In this document: piece by piece, positions 1 through 6,511 of the stretch
Numbering within the stretch: the stretch's first letter is position 1
How the letters are laid out: each line of letters begins with the position of its first letter
Assembly: GCA_030691295.1 (NCBI GenBank)
Contig: JAUYEQ010000629.1
Span: 1 to 10,359, forward strand
Reading direction: 5' to 3'
DNA from: Bacteroidota bacterium
GTDB taxonomy: Bacteria; Bacteroidota; Bacteroidia; Bacteroidales; Prolixibacteraceae
DNA: 10,359 bases
Program-made: the position numbers and the translations under genes
The notes under the pieces: generated by a model
Told to the model about the DNA's origin: nothing
Databases searched by the model: none
Seen by the model: the letters and a program-made list of their open reading frames with translations, nothing else

Positions 1-154
1 CACCCCAAAACTGGAATTCGAAACCCACTTCAGGAACAAATTCCTTAAAGTTGAAATACCATTGTTTCATTTCCTCCTTGCTGGTGATGGCTCTCCACAC
101 GATTTCAACGGGAGCGGAATAGATCTGTTCAAGAACAAATGTGTCGTTTTTCAT
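1..154 (-). CDS. AHSA1/SRPBCC-domain protein, N-terminal part (cut by window edge)
   Basis: The first 51 codons of a gene that runs off the left edge, starting at an ATG on the minus strand. The protein opens with FVLEQIYSAPVEIVWRAITS and continues with an EEMKQWY segment and a VGFEF strand. This is the usual start of Activator of Hsp90 ATPase homologue 1-like proteins of the SRPBCC (START-like) fold: a first beta strand, then the 'apve.VW.aiT' helix, then a tryptophan-containing turn. Such proteins are small and cytoplasmic with a hydrophobic pocket, and their ligands are mostly unknown. There is no signal peptide. It lies 71 bp downstream of the GH97 gene in the same orientation, but a functional tie is not evident. 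Family assignment is fairly secure; function is unknown. Confidence 0.75.
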   Translation of the reverse strand, partial: MKNDTFVLEQIYSAPVEIVWRAITSKEEMKQWYFNFKEFVPEVGFEFQFWG

Positions 155-225
155 GGTTTATCAGCAATTAGTTCAAAACTGATAAATAAAACCAATTTGA
201 AACACAATTGTTCTGGCAGATTTCT

Positions 226-2157
226 TTAATCTTTTCCCGGCAAGGTTTTAATAATAAGGCAGGCTCCTCCTCCGGCAGTAAGTTTTACCTGAATCTGATC
301 GTTACGATTGGCAATTTTCATCTCTGTTTTTAGCACTTCCCGATTGGTTAGGTAGTGTGCATTTTCGCCATCCTGAATAATGGTTACTTCATATTTTCCA
401 CGCTTCAGAAAATTAAGGGGAACAGTCAGTTCGCGGGGCGACTCATCGGTTGCAGCGCCAATCAGCCAAACTCCATCGGCAGCCTGACGTGCCATTACGA
501 TGTATTCGCCAATTTCTCCTGAAAGCGTTTTGCTTTCCTGCCATGGCATCTTTTGCGCCGCAATAAATTTCAGTAAATCCGGATATTTGCGGTAATACTC
601 CGGAATATCGGGAATAATGGTTGCTCCTGAAAAAACAATCAAGGTGCGTGCTGCTTCGGAAACCAAGGTGGAAGGAACCGGTTGATTTTCGTCAACCCGT
701 GTTGTTTTTCCCTGACGAAGATCGAACATCCCGTTGTTCATATCGATTGGTCCGGCAAGCATATTTACAAAAACCGTGGTTACAAAAGTCTCAGGCACAA
801 AAACATGATGACCATCCAGTTGGGCATGACAAAACTCACGGGTTACGGCGTTGGGGAAAGTTCTCATCTGCCCGTAAGGATGAACCGGCCCGTCGTGGAA
901 GTCGCAAAGGAGATGATTCTCTGCACATAGTTTTGTTATTTTGCGGGTCCATGTATTTTTTTCAGCCGGATTACCTCTCATAAATCCGTATTTAATGCCG
1001 GCAGCACCCCAGTCTCCGTATTGTTTCAAGGTCTGTTCAATCGGAAATTTACGGCCACCCACATCGTTCAGGTAAAGCCAGATGCCAACGCCTTTTTCTT
1101 TTCCGTACTGAAGTAATTTTCGCACATCATTGGCTTTATCGCCTTTCACCGGATCGGAATTTGCTTCGTGTTCCGGTCCATACCAGTTGGCATCCAAAAC
1201 GAGGTAACGAATATTATTTTCGGCTGCAAAATCAACCATCCTTATCCACGATGGATAACTCATTGTGTAGGTGAATCCATCAATTTGAGCACCATCAATG
1301 CGCCAGTCCCAGACTGCCACGCCGGGTTTTACCCAAGAGAAGTCGCCTTCAGCTGCTGGGTTTAAAAGTTCGATCAGGTGAGAATCTACCATTGCTCCGG
1401 GAGTTTTTCCGCATAGAATAACCCGCCATGCCGACTGGTAGCCTGCTTCCAGTTTTTCAGGAGCAGAAACCACCGAAAAGCTGGTGCTGCCCATTTTTGT
1501 TTGCAGAACCAATGGATCGCCAGTTGCCAGATCAGCTTCATGAACGGCCAGATACAAATTATCGCTGGCTTTGATGGTCATTACCGGCAATCGTTTCCCA
1601 TTGCTTTCCGAAAGTTTTTCGGGACCAATGTTGTGATTTTCGCCATTGTAAAACCATGCAGTGTAGTCGCCGGCGAAATTATATCGGGTTAATTCGGCAG
1701 TAGGCTTTAAGCTATTTTTTTCTTCTGCCGGAACACTGTAACGGAATGCAACACCATCGTTGTAAGCCCTTGCTTCGATGCGTAAATGCTGCAATTCAGA
1801 AGTATTCGCGCCTTTCAAATTCAGGATTAATTGATTGTATTCATCAGGCACTACCGACCGTTTTCCCCACACTGGTTTCCAAACCGAGATAATCGATTTT
1901 TGTTCTGAGTTTTCTAATTTCCAGCCAACGGAAGGTATTGAAATTGAATTTCCAGAAGTAAAACCCATTGACGATTCTGTTATCACAGTTTGTTTGTGTG
2001 CCTTGAATGAATAAGTGAGCAAACCGTCTTTGGTTAATTGAAATATGATGGAAAGCTTGCCATCCGGCGATTGTAGTAGTTTGGTTTCCTGTGCAGATAA
2101 ATTCTGAATTGGAAGCCCGGCAAGTATAAATAAGAATAAAAAAAGTGTCGTTTTCAT
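226..2157 (-). CDS. Secreted glycoside hydrolase family 97 (GH97) protein, atypical catalytic residues
   Basis: 643 residues, exported by a signal peptide (residues 1-22, probable cleavage after NLSA). GH97 enzymes are alpha-glucosidases or alpha-galactosidases, mostly from Bacteroidota. The domain order fits: an N-terminal beta-sandwich (about 25-270, with AYNDGVAFRY at 131-140 and VHEADL at 205-210), a TIM barrel (about 275-540, with VLDANWYG at 320-327 and RTFPNAVTRE at 432-441), and a C-terminal beta domain (about 550-643). Length is somewhat below the roughly 740 residues of SusB. Key positions differ from characterised members. The barrel segment reads IKYGF (388-392), with Gly where retaining enzymes have the nucleophile Asp. 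The motif after the next strand reads FHDGP (420-424) rather than the HE-P of SusB. The expected general acid (GxE) site reads QLDGH (446-450). D365, D422 and D448 are nearby acidic residues. Family membership is secure; substrate and even activity are open. It is separated from the mannan-type operon by two unrelated genes. Confidence 0.88.
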   Translation of the reverse strand: MKTTLFLFLFILAGLPIQNLSAQETKLLQSPDGKLSIIFQLTKDGLLTYSFKAHKQTVITESSMGFTSGNSISIPSVGWKLENSEQKSIISVWKPVWGKRSVVPDEYNQLILNLKGANTSELQHLRIEARAYNDGVAFRYSVPAEEKNSLKPTAELTRYNFAGDYTAWFYNGENHNIGPEKLSESNGKRLPVMTIKASDNLYLAVHEADLATGDPLVLQTKMGSTSFSVVSAPEKLEAGYQSAWRVILCGKTPGAMVDSHLIELLNPAAEGDFSWVKPGVAVWDWRIDGAQIDGFTYTMSYPSWIRMVDFAAENNIRYLVLDANWYGPEHEANSDPVKGDKANDVRKLLQYGKEKGVGIWLYLNDVGGRKFPIEQTLKQYGDWGAAGIKYGFMRGNPAEKNTWTRKITKLCAENHLLCDFHDGPVHPYGQMRTFPNAVTREFCHAQLDGHHVFVPETFVTTVFVNMLAGPIDMNNGMFDLRQGKTTRVDENQPVPSTLVSEAARTLIVFSGATIIPDIPEYYRKYPDLLKFIAAQKMPWQESKTLSGEIGEYIVMARQAADGVWLIGAATDESPRELTVPLNFLKRGKYEVTIIQDGENAHYLTNREVLKTEMKIANRNDQIQVKLTAGGGACLIIKTLPGKD

Positions 2158-2249
2158 TTTTGATTTAGTTAAGATTTTTATGTATCACATTTTTGAAACG
2201 ATACGAAACTAATGAATTCTTCTGAAATATTTGGTCAGACGAGCGTTGG

Positions 2250-2267
2250 CGTAACCTTTTTGTTACG
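2250..2267. promoter_or_regulatory. 18-bp palindrome between divergent genes, possible operator
   Basis: CGTAAC, six spacer bases (CTTTTT), then GTTACG: perfect 6-bp arms in the region between the divergently transcribed GH97 and ketopantoate reductase-type genes. It lies 93 bp upstream of the GH97 start and 85 bp upstream of the 2352 start. This arrangement suits either a dimeric repressor or activator site, or a short hairpin. The spacer is T-rich on the plus strand, and no gene ends nearby that would need a terminator. A regulatory role is inference; 6-bp arms can arise by chance. Confidence 0.3.
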
Positions 2268-2316
2268 ATTGAAGCTTCCATCCAAAAAGTATCTACTGCA
2301 TCAGCATGTTTGTTGT

Positions 2317-2324
2317 TATTTTTG
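2317..2324 (+). promoter_or_regulatory. Bacteroidota -7 promoter element (TAnnTTTG)
   Basis: TATTTTTG matches the TAnnTTTG consensus of the primary sigma factor in Bacteroidota. Transcription would begin about 7 bases downstream, near 2331, leaving a leader of about 20 bases before the ATG at 2352. It falls downstream of an alternative ATG at 2310, which argues that the later start is the real one. A TTTG -33 element at the normal spacing of about 20 bases is not present, so the match is only partial. Confidence 0.35.
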
Positions 2325-2351
2325 CCTGAAACAGAAATCAAATTCGGGTAT

Positions 2352-3266
2352 ATGGCAATCAGATACGGAGTAATCGGAACAGGCGCTTTGGGTGGATTTT
2401 ACGGAGGAATGCTGGCAAATGCAGGCCAGAATGTTCATTTTTTGTTCCGTAGCGATTTTGAGCATGTTCGCAAACATGGACTTCGGGTTGATTCGGTCAA
2501 TGGCAATTTTCATTTGCCTGAAGTTAATGCTTACCAAAGCACCCGACAAATACCTGTTTGCGATGTAGTTTTGATTTGCCTGAAAACTACCGGAAATCAT
2601 TTATTACCGGAAATGATTAAACCGCTGCTTCATCCTGAAAGTTTGGTTATTCTGTTGCAAAACGGACTCGGTTTGGAGGAAGAACTTTCTTCTCAATTGC
2701 CCGGAGTTCAGATTGCGGGAGGACTCGCATTTATTTGTTCCAACAAAGTTGGTCCGGGGCATATTCATCATCTCGATTACGGAAAGCTGATTCTTGGTTC
2801 GCACAATGTTTCCAATCCTGAAATCCTGAAACAGGTTGTCAATGATTTTGAATCAGCCGGGATACATGCTGATCTTTCTCCAGACCTTCGCTTTGCGCGC
2901 TGGCAGAAACTGGTATGGAACATTCCATTTAATGGAATGACAGTGGTTTTGAATACCACAACTAACCGTTTAATGGCCGATGAAAATACCCGGGAATTGT
3001 CGCGCGAACTGATGCTGGAAGTGATTCATGGCGCAAATCATTGCGGTATTCCGCTGAAAGAATCGCTGGCACAGCAAATGATTGAAATGACCATCAAAAT
3101 GAAACCTTACGCACCCAGCATGAAACTGGACTACGATTTTCGCCGCCCCATGGAAATTGAGTACATTTACTCGAGCCCGATAGAAACTGCCCGCAAAGCT
3201 GGCTTTGAAATGAACAAGGTTTCGATGCTGGAAAAACAGTTGCGGTTTATTCAGGAAAATTGGTGA
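2352..3266 (+). CDS. panE: Ketopantoate reductase family protein (2-dehydropantoate 2-reductase)
   Basis: 304 residues. The family reduces 2-dehydropantoate to (R)-pantoate with NADPH in the cytoplasmic pantothenate/CoA pathway. An N-terminal Rossmann fold is shown by GVIGTGALGG (6-15), followed by R33 where the family binds the NADPH phosphate. CLKTTG (76-81) and LLQNGLG (101-107) match family motifs. The C-terminal helical domain carries RWQKLVWN (183-190), with K186 at the position of the E. coli catalytic lysine K176 and N190 at that of N180. S256 and E268 (PSMKLDYDF...MEIEYI) match E. coli S244 and E256. The start at 2352 is preferred over an in-frame ATG at 2310: the Rossmann strand normally begins within a few residues of the N terminus, the extra 14 residues have no counterpart in the family, and a promoter element lies between the two. 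Many genomes carry PanE-like paralogues with other substrates, so the exact substrate is inferred. It is 15 bp upstream of thpR, probably co-transcribed. Confidence 0.85.
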   Translation: MAIRYGVIGTGALGGFYGGMLANAGQNVHFLFRSDFEHVRKHGLRVDSVNGNFHLPEVNAYQSTRQIPVCDVVLICLKTTGNHLLPEMIKPLLHPESLVILLQNGLGLEEELSSQLPGVQIAGGLAFICSNKVGPGHIHHLDYGKLILGSHNVSNPEILKQVVNDFESAGIHADLSPDLRFARWQKLVWNIPFNGMTVVLNTTTNRLMADENTRELSRELMLEVIHGANHCGIPLKESLAQQMIEMTIKMKPYAPSMKLDYDFRRPMEIEYIYSSPIETARKAGFEMNKVSMLEKQLRFIQENW

Positions 3267-3281
3267 AATTTAATAAATCAC

Positions 3282-3845
3282 ATGAAGCGTCTTTTCATTG
3301 GAGTCCCAATCCACTCGGCGAAAGCGATTCAGTATGCCGGAATCTGGAAAAACGACCGGCAACTGAACAGCAATCAGTTAAACTGGACCAAACCTGAAAA
3401 CTGGCACATTACCTTGTTTTTTCTGGGTGATACAACCGTTTCAAAAATTAGGTTGTTGCAAAATCTGATGGAAGAATCGTTCACTGGAATTGAAGCATTC
3501 AAAACCGAATTGTTTGGGCTGGGAGTGTTTCCCAATCCGAATAATCCAAAAATTTTGTGGATGGGTTTGACAGACATTCAATTACTTATACCTGGCCGCA
3601 AGCAATTTGGAGATTTGCTTCACCAAAATGGTTTTCTCTTTGATAACAAACCGCTGAAACCGCACCTGACATTGGCTCGGATAAAATACCTGGAAAACCG
3701 TACAGTTTTCGATTCTTTATTGAATGATTATAAGAAATTCTCTTTTGGAACAGTTGAAATCGATCGGATAGTTCTTTACGAAAGCATTCTGACTCAACAG
3801 GGACCGGTTTACAAACCTTTGTTTGAGAAGCTGCTGACAGGATGA
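3282..3845 (+). CDS. thpR: RNA 2',3'-cyclic phosphodiesterase (2'-5' RNA ligase family, ThpR/LigT)
   Basis: 187 residues, the normal size of the family, cytoplasmic. These 2H-phosphoesterases hydrolyse RNA 2',3'-cyclic phosphate ends and can join tRNA half-molecules through a reversible 2'-5' linkage in vitro. The two signature HxTx motifs are both present and correctly spaced: WHITLFFLG (41-49; H42, T44) and PHLTLARI (127-134; H128, T130). The N terminus MKRLFIGVPI is the typical first strand, and the C-terminal region has the usual IDRIVLYES strand (160-168). The gene follows the ketopantoate reductase gene by 15 bp with no terminator between them, so they probably form one transcript; no functional connection between the two is known to me. 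A strong hairpin lies downstream. Confidence 0.92.
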   Translation: MKRLFIGVPIHSAKAIQYAGIWKNDRQLNSNQLNWTKPENWHITLFFLGDTTVSKIRLLQNLMEESFTGIEAFKTELFGLGVFPNPNNPKILWMGLTDIQLLIPGRKQFGDLLHQNGFLFDNKPLKPHLTLARIKYLENRTVFDSLLNDYKKFSFGTVEIDRIVLYESILTQQGPVYKPLFEKLLTG

Positions 3846-3912
3846 ATTTGAAGTGAACGGATCAGAAAGAGCGATTCGAGGTTTTAGCGAGCGGGTGACT
3901 TGAAGTTCTGTT

Positions 3913-3947
3913 TAGTCAGGGCTTCACTTGAAGTGAAACCCTGACTA
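3913..3947. terminator. Long hairpin between convergent genes, probable bidirectional terminator
   Basis: Outer arms TAGTCAGGG (3913-3921) and CCCTGACTA (3939-3947) pair perfectly. Inner arms TTCACT (3923-3928) and AGTGAA (3932-3937) also pair, with one C/A mismatch between the blocks and a TGA loop. That gives 15 base pairs in a 35-base element. It sits between the end of thpR (plus) and the end of the GH26 gene (minus), just 5 bases from the latter's stop codon. It reads equally on both strands, as expected for a shared terminator. Neither side has a long T tract, so it may act as an mRNA-stabilising 3' hairpin or a weak terminator instead. Confidence 0.6.
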
Positions 3948-3952
3948 TCAAA

Positions 3953-5035
3953 CTATCTAATATCCTTCAAAAATAACGTTTTAGGATCGTTGTAGAATTT
4001 CACAAAATCCTTTTCGCTGGGGCAACCTTTGTAAGGTCCGAATGCTACGTTGGGAGGCTGGTTGAATGCATTCCGCCAAACCAAAACATACGATAATTTG
4101 TATGGACGAAGTGCATCCAATAGTGTTTTTGTCCACCATTCCGGGTTTTTGCTAATCGGACCACCGGCTTCGGTTACTGCAACAATTTTACCTTTTTCAG
4201 CAGCAATTTTCGTTACCATTTTGGCACAACTACCCAATGTGGCAGCGTATTCCGGGCCGCGATCGTACAAATCGAATCCGATCAGATCAATCAGGTCGTC
4301 GCCCGGATAGCGTTCCAAATATTCTTCATCGGAAGCAAAACGATCGGTTGAGTAGCCATAAAGTAAATGATGAATGTTCTTTTCATTCCGCAGGTAGTTT
4401 ACCGTAAAACGCCACAAGGTTTTGTATTCGTCAACCGTACAAAGATCTTTACCCCACCAGAACCAGCTTCCGGTATGCTCGTGAAACGGACGGAAATGGA
4501 TGGGGATGAATGTTCCTTTTTCGGTTTTCAGGCTGAGCATAAAAGCAGCAAGTTTTTCGAGGTATTGCACATACTCCTGATGTTTTTCACCGCCCGGGAT
4601 CATGGATGCGACTGTCTTTTTTGAGCTGATATCCCACGATGATCCGCCGGTAAGCACATTGCGGAAATGCCAGCTTACAGTGTTGATTCCACCGATCCGA
4701 TGAACATCTTTGATACCTTTAATGATGTTGTCGAAAAATACAGAGTCGAGACTGTATTTGTCGCCAAGTTCGAGATGTCCGAGTTCCCAGCCAAAAATAG
4801 CCGGATGATCGCCGCAAACGTCTTTCACATCGGAGCGTCCTTCTTCGGCATACCAACTTGTTCCGTATGCAAAAGCATCCTGATGTCCGAACATCATTCC
4901 TTTGTACTGAAGTTTCAGCATGTTTTGATACAGTTTTACCGTTTCCGGTGTTGCCTTCGGATCAGAAGGAAGCGGCCCGACTGCGTGAACCGTTGATCCA
5001 ATGCAAACGAGTAAAATGAGAAATAGGTTTTTCAT
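3953..5035 (-). CDS. GH26 endo-/exo-beta-1,4-mannanase, single domain
   Basis: 360 residues; cleaves beta-1,4-mannosidic linkages of mannan or glucomannan by the retaining clan GH-A mechanism. The signal peptide is residues 1-18 (probable cleavage after TVHA). The catalytic domain fills the rest: FGHQDA (49-54), SWHFRN (121-126), RPFHEHTGSWFWWG (182-195) with the acid/base E186, YPGDDLIDLIGFDLYD (243-258), and VTEAGG (287-292) with the nucleophile E289. All these are GH26 hallmarks. C11 in LLVC is too early and lacks a small residue before it for a convincing lipobox, so this is more likely a periplasmic or freely secreted protein. There is no CBM and no T9SS tail, unlike its paralogue at 6512-8113. 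It is the last gene of the hydrolase block, 118 bp after the GH30-like gene. Confidence 0.93.
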   Translation of the reverse strand: MKNLFLILLVCIGSTVHAVGPLPSDPKATPETVKLYQNMLKLQYKGMMFGHQDAFAYGTSWYAEEGRSDVKDVCGDHPAIFGWELGHLELGDKYSLDSVFFDNIIKGIKDVHRIGGINTVSWHFRNVLTGGSSWDISSKKTVASMIPGGEKHQEYVQYLEKLAAFMLSLKTEKGTFIPIHFRPFHEHTGSWFWWGKDLCTVDEYKTLWRFTVNYLRNEKNIHHLLYGYSTDRFASDEEYLERYPGDDLIDLIGFDLYDRGPEYAATLGSCAKMVTKIAAEKGKIVAVTEAGGPISKNPEWWTKTLLDALRPYKLSYVLVWRNAFNQPPNVAFGPYKGCPSEKDFVKFYNDPKTLFLKDIR

Positions 5036-5061
5036 GGTCGTGTTATTAGAAGTCAGAAAAC

Positions 5062-5088
5062 AATTTACAATTTGATAATTTACAATTT
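5062..5088. repeat. Direct repeat of AATTTACAATTT
   Basis: The 12-mer AATTTACAATTT occurs at 5062-5073 and again at 5077-5088, separated by GAT plus one shared-type base, followed by a degenerate ACCATTTA. It lies 27 bp upstream of the GH26 start codon, within the only sizeable gap of the hydrolase block. AT-rich direct repeats like this can mark a regulator site or an internal promoter region, but the repeat may also be ordinary low-complexity intergenic sequence. No clear TAnnTTTG element is associated. Confidence 0.5.
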
Positions 5089-5103
5089 ACCATTTAAGCA
5101 GAT

Positions 5104-5145
5104 GCAAGAAGCCAGTTGCCAGCAGCCAGCCGCTAGCAGCCAGAT
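5104..5145. repeat. Heptanucleotide tandem repeat, six units of GCCAGNN
   Basis: Six 7-base units in exact register: GCAAGAA, GCCAGTT, GCCAGCA, GCCAGCC, GCTAGCA and GCCAGAT. Four units share a perfect GCCAG core and two have one change. The array lies between the GH30-like gene (stop at 5154) and the last GH26 gene, adjacent to the AATTTACAATTT direct repeats. It is non-coding: it does not continue into either open frame. Degeneracy in positions 6-7 while the core is kept argues against very recent slippage. Function is unknown. Confidence 0.7.
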
Positions 5146-5153
5146 CCCTAGCC

Positions 5154-6464
5154 TCAATTAAATACCAGTGTATTCACCGATTGTGCTTTTACCTGAAATT
5201 CGGTTTTGCCATTCTTCGGTTTTGCCACATTTTTCAGTATTTCCCAATTATTGGTTTCAGATGTTGAAATCCCATCAATCTTTTGTGATTCAAAACCCGA
5301 CACATCAATTGTTACTGTTTCCTTTTTCATGTTGATGATTTGCAAAACCTTGCTTCCATCGGAGCGGATTGCACTGATGGCAAGAATTTCAGGATCGGAA
5401 CTTGTGGAATGTACTATTTGTGTGCCAGTATTCATAAATTCGGTTTGATGGCGGGTAATGTAATACGACGGGTATTTTTCTTTCGTGTCAGCCGACATGA
5501 TGGCGTAATTGTTTTGCCAGGTCCAGTATAGCGAAACTTCCACTTCGGCGTATTTTATCATCCGGTGCGAAATTTTGGCGAAACGCAATGCATAATCGTA
5601 GCTTTTGTTCATGCCTTTAATTTTCCAGGACATGGCATCGAACCCGAGTTCGGCGCACCAAACTTCTTTGTTCCAGGCTTTTCCGAAACCGGCTATGCGC
5701 TCGAATTCACTGTTTGGAATGTCTTCCGACCACCAGCAATGAAAACTCAGCGGACCGAGGTATTTCCAGATCGATTTATCGGCCATGATTTGGGTGGCGA
5801 ATTCGACTGTTCCCTTGGTTTGGGCGGTGTCGGCCAGCAAAAATTTGGTTTTCAAACCGGCTTCTGCCCATTTTTGCCCGGCTTTTTTCACAAATGCGAT
5901 GGTTGCTTCCGGCGAAAAAATGATTTGATAACCGCCGTCTGATTCGTTGAACGAGAATTGATCTATTTCGACACCGTATTCATGTTTTGCTTTCAGGAAA
6001 AAGTCGGTTAGCATCCGGGTAACTTCATCGTACGATTCGGGTTTGATGACCCTTTGTGCTGTTCTCGTTGGATCGGCAATAAATTCATCAGGAACATCCC
6101 AAACCGAAATGGTGAAATTTACCACGCCAAATTCACTTTTCATGCGTTTCAGTTCGTCCAGAACCTCAACAACCAAAGGCTGATTGGTGTAATTGGCACC
6201 GCGGTAATCTTCAAATTTTGCATTTCGCAGGCGCATGGGCAAGGCCACGCGAACATGTGTCGGGCGAAATTCACGCAATGTTTCATCGCCTATGGCATCA
6301 GCAGCGTGTTGCGAATAGTTGGCCTGACAATAATTTCCGCCGATGGATTTGATGACCTGCCTTTTAATTTCAGGATAAATTTTTACGGTTGCTTTTTGGG
6401 CAAAAGCAGTCGATACTATTAAAATCAAGGAGAGAAAAATAATGGTTAATGTGCCGTTTTTCAT
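5154..6464 (-). CDS. Secreted GH30-like (clan GH-A) glycoside hydrolase
   Basis: 436 residues with a signal peptide (about 1-22, cleavage after STAFA). The mature protein has a TIM-barrel-type domain (about 35-340) followed by a beta-rich tail (about 345-436), the layout of GH30 enzymes. Probable catalytic pair: FSFNESDGG (170-178) with the acid/base E174 after the clan-typical Asn, and VWCAELGF (268-275) with the nucleophile E272. Supporting barrel motifs are RVALP (72-76), SVWDVP (120-125), LSFHCWWSE (239-247) and LYWTWQ (312-317). The motifs depart from the common GH30 patterns (QNEP, W.SE.G), so a divergent GH30 subfamily or another clan GH-A family remains possible. GH30 activities include beta-xylanase, beta-glucosidase and beta-1,6-glucanase; substrate cannot be read from the sequence. 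No T9SS tail. It lies 47 bp after the CBM35-GH26 gene in the same orientation. Confidence 0.72.
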   Translation of the reverse strand: MKNGTLTIIFLSLILIVSTAFAQKATVKIYPEIKRQVIKSIGGNYCQANYSQHAADAIGDETLREFRPTHVRVALPMRLRNAKFEDYRGANYTNQPLVVEVLDELKRMKSEFGVVNFTISVWDVPDEFIADPTRTAQRVIKPESYDEVTRMLTDFFLKAKHEYGVEIDQFSFNESDGGYQIIFSPEATIAFVKKAGQKWAEAGLKTKFLLADTAQTKGTVEFATQIMADKSIWKYLGPLSFHCWWSEDIPNSEFERIAGFGKAWNKEVWCAELGFDAMSWKIKGMNKSYDYALRFAKISHRMIKYAEVEVSLYWTWQNNYAIMSADTKEKYPSYYITRHQTEFMNTGTQIVHSTSSDPEILAISAIRSDGSKVLQIINMKKETVTIDVSGFESQKIDGISTSETNNWEILKNVAKPKNGKTEFQVKAQSVNTLVFN

Positions 6465-6511
6465 GTTGATAAGGTTTAATTAGTTAAAACTACTGAGACT
6501 GAACACTGTTT

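Noticed and set aside
155..225. Terminator or small gene between GH97 and the AHSA1-type gene
   Set aside because: Only 71 bases, with no stable inverted repeat or convincing reading frame seen.
621..983. Plus-strand open frames inside the GH97 gene and similar antisense frames inside the other hydrolase genes
   Set aside because: They overlap well-supported genes on the other strand and their translations show no recognisable domain or signal.
2158..2220. Promoter for the GH97 gene (minus-strand TAGTTTCG)
   Set aside because: It differs from TAnnTTTG at one position and has no TTTG at the -33 spacing, so it was not listed.
2310..2351. Longer N terminus for the ketopantoate reductase-type protein from the ATG at 2310
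   Set aside because: It would add 14 residues before the Rossmann strand, which normally opens the protein, and a likely TAnnTTTG promoter element (2317-2324) lies downstream of that ATG.
4997..5035. Lipoprotein signal in the single-domain GH26 (Cys at residue 11)
   Set aside because: The preceding residue is Val rather than Gly, Ala or Ser, and the hydrophobic stretch before it is short; cleavage after VHA by signal peptidase I fits better.
5104..5145. CRISPR array
   Set aside because: Units are only 7 bases long with no spacers; this is a short tandem repeat.
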